Assembly (NCBI GenBank): GCA_023389535.1
Contig: JAEWEH010000443.1
Span: 1 to 6,343, forward strand
Source of the DNA: Pseudomonadota bacterium
GTDB lineage: Bacteria > Pseudomonadota > Gammaproteobacteria > Burkholderiales > Burkholderiaceae_B
Length of the DNA stretch: 6,343 bases
Direction of reading: 5' to 3'
The notes below the pieces were generated by a model. The model saw only the letters and a list, made by a program, of their open reading frames with translations. It was not told the DNA's origin and searched no databases. Shown here piece by piece: positions 1 through 5,049 of the stretch (positions within the stretch are counted from its first letter, which is position 1; every line of letters starts with the position of its first letter). The position numbers and the translations under genes are program-made.

Positions 1-101
1 CGGCGACTCTTTAGTCGATCCAGTTCGGCCTCTAACCTGTCCAGGCTGTCCGCGCCGGAAAAGAGACGCAAGGGAGGCACAATGTGTCTGAATGATTTCA
101 T
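1..101 (-). CDS. Probable iron-containing alcohol dehydrogenase, N-terminal fragment (runs off left edge)
   Basis: An open frame starts at ATG (101-99, minus strand) and stays open to the left edge, giving 33 complete codons. The peptide begins MKSFRHIVPPLRLFSGADS and continues with a charged helix-like stretch (LDRLEAELDRLKSR). The pattern of short beta strand, PPxxxFG/SG turn, then a helix ending in a basic residue before the expected VVV strand resembles the start of group III iron-containing alcohol dehydrogenases and maleylacetate reductases. Those enzymes oxidise alcohols or reduce aldehydes/keto acids with NAD(P) and a divalent metal, in the cytoplasm. None of the metal ligands or the dinucleotide motif lies inside the window, so the family call rests on N-terminal resemblance only. 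It sits 49 bases downstream of the crotonase gene on the same strand, consistent with one operon. A GGAA about 8 bases before the ATG is the only ribosome-binding candidate. Confidence 0.55.
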   Translation of the reverse strand, partial: MKSFRHIVPPLRLFSGADSLDRLEAELDRLKSR

Positions 102-150
102 ATGAACTGTTCCGAGGAAAAATAGGAAGGTGTTGTAGGCATGGCTGGAA

Positions 151-912
151 TCACCGGCCCAACCATCGAGGCGCACGCTTCTCCCGGAAGGCGCGCGGAC
201 CTTCTTGTGCGTCCTCACTTTCGTATACCGGTTTGAAAATCTCGTAGGCTTTTTCAAGGGCATGTGTCCTGCCCATTTCCGTTGCTGCCTGAACTACTTG
301 GCGCGCCGCAGCCACAGAAAGTGGAGCGCTGTCGACGATTGCGCGGGCGATCTCCAACGCCTTGGACATAAGCTGTTCGGGCTCGACGACATGATTGACC
401 AGCCCAATTTCGTAAGCGCGTTGTGCGGAAATCGTCGTGCTCGTCAATAACAGTTCGAGCAATACCTTTTGCGGAATCATATTGATTAGGGGTACAGCCC
501 AAGCCACGCCTCGGCCCATTTTGACTTCCGTTACCGCGAAAGTCGCGTGTTTGCTGGCCAGGCAGATGTCGCACATTTGCGCAAACACAAAGCCCGCGGC
601 AAGCGCGTAGCCGTTGACTGCGGCGATAACAGGCTTCGAGACATGGACGTTGTCGCCAAGAATAGGGATGAAATCGCGTGAGCGAGCTGCCTCGCCGAAC
701 CCATCGACCTCTTTAAGGTCCTTTCCCACGCAGAACGACTTTTCACCCGCGCCCGTCAAGATAGCTACGCGGGCGCTGGAGTCGGCCTCGAATCGTTGCC
801 ATGCGTCGCGTAGCCCTTCGCGTACCGCGTTATTCACGGCGTTAAGCTGTGCAGGCCTATTGATGGTGATAATCGCAATACCGCCTTCGACGCTGTAAAG
901 CACCTCCTGCAT
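151..912 (-). CDS. Crotonase-fold enoyl-CoA hydratase/isomerase family protein
   Basis: A 253-residue protein of normal length for a single-domain crotonase. It begins with the family strand pattern EVLYSVEGGIAIITINRP (3-20) and LNAV (23-26). The first oxyanion-loop motif is SFCVGKDLKE (59-68), the second is GYALAAGFVFAQMCD (101-115), and E129 lies in AVTEVKMGRG. Family members bind acyl-CoA thioesters in the cytoplasm and stabilise an enolate, catalysing hydration, isomerisation, dehydration or C-C cleavage. Aligning on the conserved CD (114-115), E129 matches the second catalytic Glu of rat enoyl-CoA hydratase (Glu164), while the first (Glu144) is Val109. The usual GGG of the second loop is AAG. 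Plain hydratase activity is therefore doubtful; an isomerase or other crotonase reaction is more likely. The C-terminus, with a Lys/Arg-rich end (FREKRAPRW), is complete. A GGGAG 7 bases before the ATG supports the start. It leads a leftward operon with the Fe-ADH-like gene and is divergent from the IclR pair. Confidence 0.93.
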   Translation of the reverse strand: MQEVLYSVEGGIAIITINRPAQLNAVNNAVREGLRDAWQRFEADSSARVAILTGAGEKSFCVGKDLKEVDGFGEAARSRDFIPILGDNVHVSKPVIAAVNGYALAAGFVFAQMCDICLASKHATFAVTEVKMGRGVAWAVPLINMIPQKVLLELLLTSTTISAQRAYEIGLVNHVVEPEQLMSKALEIARAIVDSAPLSVAAARQVVQAATEMGRTHALEKAYEIFKPVYESEDAQEGPRAFREKRAPRWLGR

Positions 913-919
913 GCGTGGT

Positions 920-924
920 CTCCC
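920..924 (-). promoter_or_regulatory. Ribosome binding site of the crotonase gene
   Basis: On the minus strand GGGAG lies 7 bases upstream of the ATG at 912, a good Shine-Dalgarno match and spacing. It fixes the start in preference to any internal codon. Confidence 0.7.
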
Positions 925-993
925 ATACTTCTATTGATGTCTTGTTGCGAATTCTGCAGTCAGTATGCCGCGCTCGGCAAGCTGTATGACTGT

Positions 994-1018
994 CGTTCCG
1001 CCCGGTAAAACTGGAACG
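994..1018. promoter_or_regulatory. 25-base inverted repeat, candidate operator
   Basis: CGTTCC (994-999) and GGAACG (1013-1018) are exact inverted arms with 13 bases between; a G/T wobble could extend the stem by one pair. It lies about 80-105 bases upstream of the leftward crotonase start, where a repressor or activator site could act. The left arm is part of TCGTTCCG (993-1000), which recurs in the other divergent region. Assignment to an IclR-type regulator is inference. Confidence 0.35.
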
Positions 1019-1193
1019 GTGCTTCGGTATCCGCGCTGTTTCGGACTGTTGGTGGCCGGGTTCTGTAAAAACAATCCGATTTCGACGCATTTCGTGGATC
1101 TTTCGGCAATTTGGCGAGATTTGCCCATGTCGGGCCGGCTGGCGGCGGCATGAAGTCCGTTACCTGTCGCAAACCCTCTAATTCCAAAGTACG

Positions 1194-1208
1194 GAATCGA
1201 CCCGATTC
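1194..1208. promoter_or_regulatory. 15-base palindrome just upstream of the IclR promoter
   Basis: GAATCGACCCGATTC has perfect 6-base arms around a 3-base centre. It ends 5 bases before the candidate -35 hexamer of the IclR pair. It overlaps a second dyad, ATTCC-N7-GGAAT (1181-1197). IclR-family proteins usually bind pseudo-palindromes of about this size close to their own divergent promoters, so this is a plausible autoregulatory operator. No direct proof is available from sequence. Confidence 0.4.
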
Positions 1209-1213
1209 GATAA

Positions 1214-1242
1214 TTGACGCTCATGTTGTTCAAGTGTTCAAT
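1214..1242 (+). promoter_or_regulatory. Candidate sigma70-type promoter for the IclR pair
   Basis: TTGACG (1214-1219, five of six to consensus) is separated by exactly 17 bases from TTCAAT (1237-1242, four of six). The expected transcription start near 1249 would leave only a very short leader before GAGGTG at 1252-1257. A palindrome abuts the -35 element upstream. Eye-based call; moderate to weak. Confidence 0.4.
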
Positions 1243-1251
1243 CCACATAAA

Positions 1252-1257
1252 GAGGTG
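1252..1257 (+). promoter_or_regulatory. Ribosome binding site serving the leader ORF and/or the first IclR gene
   Basis: GAGGTG is the best Shine-Dalgarno sequence in front of the first IclR gene. It is placed for ATG 1262 (leader ORF) or GTG 1264 (in frame with the regulator), 4 and 6 bases downstream respectively. The preferred regulator start at ATG 1288 has no Shine-Dalgarno of its own. The site therefore decides between direct initiation at GTG 1264 and coupling through the leader. Confidence 0.5.
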
Positions 1258-1261
1258 AACT

Positions 1262-1291
1262 ATGTGGCGACGAAAGTCTGCTCTGCGATGA
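1262..1291 (+). CDS. Possible 9-codon leader ORF coupled to the first IclR gene
   Basis: ATG at 1262 opens a tiny frame encoding MWRRKSALR and ends at TGA 1289-1291. It follows the GAGGTG site closely. Its stop overlaps the ATG at 1288 of the IclR gene as ATGA, the standard geometry of translational coupling. No function is assigned to the peptide; its role, if real, would be to deliver ribosomes to the regulator start. The alternative is that it is an accident and the regulator begins at GTG 1264. Confidence 0.35.
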   Translation: MWRRKSALR

Positions 1292-2076
1292 GTGCATATC
1301 AATTCCGAACAATAGGCGGCACCATGGTGATGCCGTTCGCTCGGGCCTTGAGCCTGCTCGATGCGTTCGATGGACATGAGCTATGGCTTAGCAACAGCGA
1401 ACTGTGCGCAAGTACCGGGTTAGCGCCTTCAACGGTGAGCAGGCTGGCGCAGTCTTTAGTCAGGTTGGGATATTTGTACTGTTCACCAACAGAACGCAAG
1501 TATCGGTTGACCGCACACGTATTGGCATTGGGATACGCTGCGACGGCAAATTCCAGCATATTGCAGGCCGCGCGCGAGCATATGCGCGACTACGCGGAAA
1601 GATATGGCCTGCATGTGGCGCTCAGCGCACGCGACAGGCTTGATCTCATTATTCTGGAAAGCGTGCACAATCCTGATAGTCCGCTTATATTGAATATTCA
1701 GGTTGGCACCAGGTTCGGATTGGGTTCTTCTCCGATAGGTTGGGCATTGCTCGCGGCGCTGCCGGAACTCGAGCGGTATTATCTGCTCGAGAACGTCGAA
1801 CGCCGCTCGCCGCAAGAATGGCGCCGCATCAAGCATCAGTGCAACGCCGGTATTGCTGATACATTCGAAATGGGGTTCTGCATGTCGTCGCCGGAGAAGA
1901 GCCTTGAACTGAGCATCGTTGCATGTCCGCTGCAGATCGAAGGCCAAGCCCCGCACGTAATCTCCTGTATTGGTCGATCAGACCAATTGTCGCGTCAACG
2001 TGTGCTCCGAGAGTTCGGGCCGCGTCTGCGTTCGGTCGCGCGGGCAATACAGAATATGGTGTCGCTGCATGAATGA
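1288..2076 (+). CDS. IclR-family transcriptional regulator (first of tandem pair)
   Basis: From ATG 1288 this gives 262 residues, usual for the family. The N-terminal winged helix-turn-helix includes ARALSLLDAF (18-27), LSNSELCASTGL (34-45) and the recognition helix region STVSRLAQSL (48-57), followed by LGYL (60-63). A GAF-like effector domain follows from about residue 90, with SSPIGWALLAALP in the usual S/T-xxGxAxLAxLP position and a late VACPL strand. IclR proteins bind DNA as dimers or tetramers and answer to small organic acids or aromatic/acyl metabolites. Start choice: 1288 gives the same residue register as the next gene (R19, F27, TVSRL 49-53) and overlaps the leader stop. GTG 1264 has the better Shine-Dalgarno, and ATG 1324 would give 250 residues. 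Its stop lies 8 bases inside the next gene. It is divergent from the crotonase operon, a likely target. Confidence 0.93.
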   Translation: MSAYQFRTIGGTMVMPFARALSLLDAFDGHELWLSNSELCASTGLAPSTVSRLAQSLVRLGYLYCSPTERKYRLTAHVLALGYAATANSSILQAAREHMRDYAERYGLHVALSARDRLDLIILESVHNPDSPLILNIQVGTRFGLGSSPIGWALLAALPELERYYLLENVERRSPQEWRRIKHQCNAGIADTFEMGFCMSSPEKSLELSIVACPLQIEGQAPHVISCIGRSDQLSRQRVLREFGPRLRSVARAIQNMVSLHE

Positions 2077-2866
2077 CCAGGCCGGAGATCGGTACGCAGC
2101 AGGAACCATGTTGACGGTAGAGCGCGGCCTGCGCGTCCTGCGTGCATTCCGCTCGGATCGTGTGCCGCTAAGCAATGCCGACCTGGTCCGGCGAACGGGG
2201 CTTTCGAAGGCCACTGTGTCGCGTTTGACAAGTACTTTGCTGAACTTGGGTTTGATTCGCCGTGTTCCGGATGGACGCAAACTCGAGCTTTCCGCTGGTC
2301 CTTTGGCAGTGGGCCATGCTTATCTTGCAACGAACGAACTTGTCCAGGTCGCGCATCCCGTCATGCAGTCCCTAGCAGACGCGTTAGACGTTTCTGTAGC
2401 CTTTGGGATCAGAGACGGCATGGACATGTTGTATGTTGGCTATCGTGTAAGCGCTAAAGTCGCAACATTGCGCTTAGGTGTGGGCACCGTACTGCCGATG
2501 GGGGTCACGGCGATGGGCCATGCGTACCTATGGGCTCTACCCCCGGCGGAACGCGATCACCTGCTTCAGCAAATTTTACATGCGGCAGCCGGCAACGCAG
2601 CAAGGACGGAAAAGAGCATCCGGAACAGCTTTGCACAACTGGACGAAACAGGCGTATGCGGCGTGGTCAGTGAGTATCAGCGTAAGGTTTATGCTCTTGC
2701 CGCACCGGCGTCTATTGGCCGTAAGCATACGCTCATGGGCTTAAGCTGCGGCAATGCAGATTTTTCGCAGAGCTTTTCGAAGGCCAAGAAGCGCATCGTA
2801 CCCGAACTAAAGCAGGCCGTAGTACAGCTCGAGACGCTGCTGGCCGATTATGATGGGCCGCCTTAG
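2069..2866 (+). CDS. IclR-family transcriptional regulator (second of tandem pair)
   Basis: A 265-residue regulator of normal length. The winged helix-turn-helix shows VERGLRVLRAF (17-27), LSNADLVRRTGL (34-45), KATVSRLTSTLLNLGLI (47-63) and the wing RRVPDGRKLEL. The effector domain follows, with LDVSVAFGIRDGMDMLYVGY and MGVTAMGHAYLWALPPAERDHLL, then a VYALAAPAS strand near the C-terminus. It overlaps the upstream IclR gene by 8 bases (ATGAATGA), so translation is probably coupled and both come from one transcript. No strong Shine-Dalgarno precedes ATG 2069. ATG 2108, with AGGA three bases before it, is an alternative giving 252 residues. The two regulators are clearly related in the DNA-binding half but differ in the effector half, suggesting old duplication and divergent ligand response. 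The gene ends 9 bases from the convergent hydratase gene, with no visible terminator between. Confidence 0.93.
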   Translation: MNDQAGDRYAAGTMLTVERGLRVLRAFRSDRVPLSNADLVRRTGLSKATVSRLTSTLLNLGLIRRVPDGRKLELSAGPLAVGHAYLATNELVQVAHPVMQSLADALDVSVAFGIRDGMDMLYVGYRVSAKVATLRLGVGTVLPMGVTAMGHAYLWALPPAERDHLLQQILHAAAGNAARTEKSIRNSFAQLDETGVCGVVSEYQRKVYALAAPASIGRKHTLMGLSCGNADFSQSFSKAKKRIVPELKQAVVQLETLLADYDGPP

Positions 2867-2875
2867 TGCCATCAA

Positions 2876-3751
2876 TTACAAGTCCACCCGGGCGTTATTC
2901 AGTACTACAACACCCCGCTCCAGGGCGGTCGTGCGCAAGGTCACCACTGAGTTGTCGATCCACATTTCAGTGCGTAGCGTATCGCCAGGCAAGGCAGGTG
3001 CTGTAAATCTTACGCGCATCGCTTTCATTTGATCGGCATTCCAGTTCAAGACAGTACGTATCACGGCAATTGCCGCTATACCCATGGTGGCCATGCCGTG
3101 AAGGATGGGTCGGGGAAAGCCAGCCTGCTTGGCGACAGCAGGGTCTGCGTGCAAGGGATTGAAATCTCCGCACAGGCGATAGAGCAATGCCGTCTGTGGG
3201 GAGGACTGCAGGTCGCAAACTGTGTCGGGCTTGCGATCGGGAATGGTGTGTGACTTTTGCGGGGCGCCCGCGCTGCATGCCCCGAATCCGCCATTGCCTC
3301 TTAACAGCGTCAATTGCTTTACCGTGGCCAGAAGCTGCCCGGTAGGCGCATCGCGGATCTCACGTTGTTGTTCCATCAGGGCGCCTTTCTCGGCGCTGCG
3401 ATCCCATAGTGCCGAAATTTTGTTCTGTCCGATGACATGGCCGCGTGCAGGCAGTGTGGCGTGAAGGATAATTTCTTGCTCGGCATGTACCAACTGTCGC
3501 CAATCAATGCCGGTGTCAGCGTCACGCGCCCAAAAACCTGGGTAGGCCAGGACGTTGGCAAATGTTGGGATGGTGCGTAGGGCATCCCCGGTGACCCCTT
3601 CATACACGTAAGCAAGTTGGCCGGCGTCCAGGGGGTCGAATCCCAATCCCAAGCTTAGGGCATAGAGCTGCGCATCCTTGTGCTCATACTTGTGATGAAT
3701 GGGCGGAAAGTGGCGTTCAAGCAAGCGATGCGGGTCAAAGTGCGCTGTCAT
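2876..3751 (-). CDS. MaoC-family (R)-specific enoyl-CoA hydratase 2 type, double hot-dog
   Basis: A 291-residue protein with two hot-dog halves. The N-terminal half (about 15-150) shows KYEHKDAQLYALSLGLG, LAYVYE, then PTFANVLAYPGFW (62-74) and LVHAEQEI (87-94), typical of the substrate-binding half of peroxisomal MFE-2 hydratase 2 and bacterial relatives. The C-terminal half carries the hydratase-2 signature YRLCGDFNPLHADPAVAKQAG (191-211, written here as its motif), with the catalytic pair D196 and H201, followed by PILHGM (215-220) and FTAPALPGDTL. The family adds water to trans-2-enoyl-CoA to give (R)-3-hydroxyacyl-CoA. It lies 49 bases downstream of the acyl-CoA dehydrogenase on the same strand, as expected for successive steps. 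AAGGA is 6 bases before the ATG. The exact substrate (straight, branched or cyclic acyl-CoA) is not evident. A dehydratase role in the reverse direction is possible. Confidence 0.92.
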   Translation of the reverse strand: MTAHFDPHRLLERHFPPIHHKYEHKDAQLYALSLGLGFDPLDAGQLAYVYEGVTGDALRTIPTFANVLAYPGFWARDADTGIDWRQLVHAEQEIILHATLPARGHVIGQNKISALWDRSAEKGALMEQQREIRDAPTGQLLATVKQLTLLRGNGGFGACSAGAPQKSHTIPDRKPDTVCDLQSSPQTALLYRLCGDFNPLHADPAVAKQAGFPRPILHGMATMGIAAIAVIRTVLNWNADQMKAMRVRFTAPALPGDTLRTEMWIDNSVVTLRTTALERGVVVLNNARVDL

Positions 3752-3757
3752 GAAGAA

Positions 3758-3763
3758 TCCTTC
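3758..3763 (-). promoter_or_regulatory. Ribosome binding site of the MaoC gene
   Basis: On the minus strand GAAGGA lies 6 bases upstream of the ATG at 3751, a standard arrangement. It supports independent initiation rather than strict coupling to the upstream dehydrogenase. Confidence 0.65.
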
Positions 3764-3765
3764 GG

Positions 3766-3787
3766 CGGCGGGCCGGGCGACCCGCCG
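3766..3787 (-). other. GC-rich hairpin in the dehydrogenase-hydratase gap
   Basis: CGGCGGG and CCCGCCG form a perfect 7-base stem with an 8-base loop, inside the 49-base gap between the two leftward genes and just upstream of the hydratase ribosome binding site. There is no following T run on the minus strand, so it is not a standard intrinsic terminator. It may stabilise an mRNA end, attenuate, or be incidental. Confidence 0.45.
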
Positions 3788-3800
3788 GATAGCGTAGGAA

Positions 3801-4967
3801 TTAGAAACTGCGAGGCAGACCGAGCAAATGCTCGGCGACGTAGGAGTAGATCAGGTTGGTAGAGATGGGCGCAACCTGATATAGGCGCGTTTCGCGGAAT
3901 TTTCGTTCGACGTCGTATTCGTGTGCGAATCCGAAGCCGCCGTGCGTCTGAAGGCAAACGTTGGCTGCTTCCCAGGAAGCTTTCGCGGCCAAGTATTTGG
4001 CCATGTTGGCTTCGCCGCCGCACGGTTTGCCCGAGTCAAACAGCGAGCAGGCCTTGAAGCGCATGAGGTTCGCGGCCTCCGTTTCCATGTAAGTATCGGC
4101 GATGGGAAACTGCACACCTTGGTTCTGGCCAATGGGGCGGTTGAACACGATACGTTCGCTTGCGTACTTGCGGGCCTTGTCAATGAACCAGTAGGCGTCC
4201 CCCAGGCATTCGGCCGCAATGAGCGTGCGTTCGGCATTAAGGCCATCAAGAATGTACTTGAAGCCCAACCCTTCCTTGCCAATCAAGTTTTCAGCTGGTA
4301 TTTCCAGGTTGTCGAAGAATACTTCGTTCGTTTCATGGTTCACCATGTTCATGATAGGCTGAATCATCATGCCATTGCCGATCGCCTGCTTCAGGTCTAC
4401 GATAAAGATGCTCATGCCTTCGCTCTTCTTCTTGACTTCTGCCAAGGGCGTGGTCCGAGCCAGCAGTATCATGATGTCTGAATGCTGGATTCTGGATATC
4501 CAGACCTTCTGACCATTGACAATGTAACGGTCGCCCTGGCGAACGGCGGTTGTCTTGAGCTGGGTAGTATCGGTGCCAGTAGTCGGCTCGGTGACTGCCA
4601 TCGTCTGGAGCCGCAACTTGCCGGCCGCAATGTCCGGCAGATACTGCTTCTTCTGCTCCGGTGAGCCGTGGCGTAGCAGCGTCCCCATGTTGTACATCTG
4701 GCCGTGGACGGCGCCGGCATTGCCTCCGGAAAAATTGATTTCTTCCATGACGACGGAAGCCTCTGCCAAGCCCAGTCCAGACCCCCCGTATTCGGCGGGG
4801 ATCATCGCCGCCAGCCAGCCAGCGCCGGTCAAGGCATCAACGAAGGCTTCGGGATAGCCGCGAGCGGCGTCTATACTTTGCCAATAGGCGGAATCATAGC
4901 GTCCACATAAGTCACGCACCGCTTCACGGATCTCTTGGTAGGCGTCGGGCGCAGGGATGTCTTTCAT
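3801..4967 (-). CDS. Acyl-CoA dehydrogenase family flavoprotein, non-YEGT type
   Basis: A complete 388-residue acyl-CoA dehydrogenase. Order of elements: N-terminal helical domain with GWLAAMIPAEYGGSGLGL (50-67), middle beta domain with MAVTEPTTGTDTTQLKT (123-139) and YIVNGQKVWIS (148-158), then the C-terminal helical domain with ERIVFNRPIGQNQ (271-283), AKYLAAKASWEAANVCLQ and THGGFGFAHEYDVER (341-355). The enzyme would remove alpha,beta hydrogens from an acyl-CoA using FAD and pass electrons to ETF. The usual terminal YEGTxQI catalytic motif is replaced by VAPISTNLI (365-373), so Pro367 stands where the MCAD-type Glu would be. Instead E246 (NAERTLIAAE) sits at the helix-G position used by isovaleryl-CoA and long-chain dehydrogenases. 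The start at 4967 is fixed by an in-frame stop at 4977-4979, though no clear Shine-Dalgarno is seen. It is first in an operon with the MaoC hydratase. Substrate unknown. Confidence 0.95.
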   Translation of the reverse strand: MKDIPAPDAYQEIREAVRDLCGRYDSAYWQSIDAARGYPEAFVDALTGAGWLAAMIPAEYGGSGLGLAEASVVMEEINFSGGNAGAVHGQMYNMGTLLRHGSPEQKKQYLPDIAAGKLRLQTMAVTEPTTGTDTTQLKTTAVRQGDRYIVNGQKVWISRIQHSDIMILLARTTPLAEVKKKSEGMSIFIVDLKQAIGNGMMIQPIMNMVNHETNEVFFDNLEIPAENLIGKEGLGFKYILDGLNAERTLIAAECLGDAYWFIDKARKYASERIVFNRPIGQNQGVQFPIADTYMETEAANLMRFKACSLFDSGKPCGGEANMAKYLAAKASWEAANVCLQTHGGFGFAHEYDVERKFRETRLYQVAPISTNLIYSYVAEHLLGLPRSF

Positions 4968-5006
4968 CGAGTTTGCTCATTGTATGTTCATGGTTTGCAG
5001 GGGCGT

Positions 5007-5035
5007 ATCGTGCGAGCCAGTGATGAATTCGTCAA
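5007..5035 (-). promoter_or_regulatory. Candidate promoter for the leftward dehydrogenase operon
   Basis: On the minus strand TTGACG (5035-5030) is followed after 17 bases by CACGAT (5012-5007). The -35 is good and the -10 poor (three of six). A start near 5000 would leave about 33 bases of leader. TACAAT at 4984-4979 is a better -10 hexamer but lacks a matching -35 and would leave almost no leader. Confidence 0.25.
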
Positions 5036-5049
5036 TTGGCAATTCGGTT

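Larger units (their letters stand above)
913..1287. other. Divergent non-coding region between the crotonase and the IclR genes
   Basis: This 375-base stretch separates two divergent transcription units. Short frames exist on both strands, but none gives a recognisable protein. What can be seen is an inverted repeat at 994-1018, a 17-base dyad at 1181-1197 (ATTCC and GGAAT around 7 bases), a 15-base palindrome at 1194-1208, a candidate promoter at 1214-1242 and a leader ORF at 1262-1291. No convincing sigma70 promoter for the leftward crotonase was found by eye. I see nothing else identifiable between 1019 and 1180. Confidence 0.7.

Noticed and set aside
82..105. Seven-codon rightward ORF preceded by AGGGAGG
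   Set aside because: It lies opposite the Fe-ADH-like start and has no downstream partner gene on its strand.
143..160. GGCTGG/CCGGCC stem at the crotonase stop, with a T run on the minus strand further on, as an intrinsic terminator
   Set aside because: The stem has a wobble pair and the T run (116-123) is about 20 bases away, followed by a probable co-transcribed gene.
901..908. Near-perfect Shine-Dalgarno AGGAGGTG on the minus strand inside codons 2-4 of the crotonase gene
   Set aside because: No start codon follows at a usable distance, and the residues EVLYSVEGGIA belong to the conserved family start. It is a codon coincidence.
1111..1287. In-frame upstream extension of the first IclR gene from TTG 1111 or ATG 1150
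   Set aside because: The added residues (GPAGGG, CRKPSNSK) have no family resemblance, and the extension would run through the palindromes and promoter candidate.
931..1377. 148-codon leftward frame across the divergent region
   Set aside because: It overlaps the start of the first IclR gene, contains no recognisable motif and has low-complexity composition. A chance frame is more likely.
1970..2068. TTG-initiated extension of the second IclR gene lying inside the first
   Set aside because: A 99-base overlap with Cys/Arg-rich residues unlike IclR proteins. ATG 2069 with an 8-base overlap is far more natural.
2867..2875. Bidirectional terminator between the convergent IclR and hydratase genes
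   Set aside because: Only nine bases are available and no inverted repeat with a T tract is visible nearby.
3921..4481. 186-codon open frame antisense to the leftward dehydrogenase
   Set aside because: The opposite strand encodes a full-length acyl-CoA dehydrogenase with all domains. The antisense protein shows no family features.
4978..4980. ATG upstream of the leftward dehydrogenase as an alternative start
   Set aside because: It is out of frame with the dehydrogenase, and an in-frame stop at 4977-4979 excludes longer versions.
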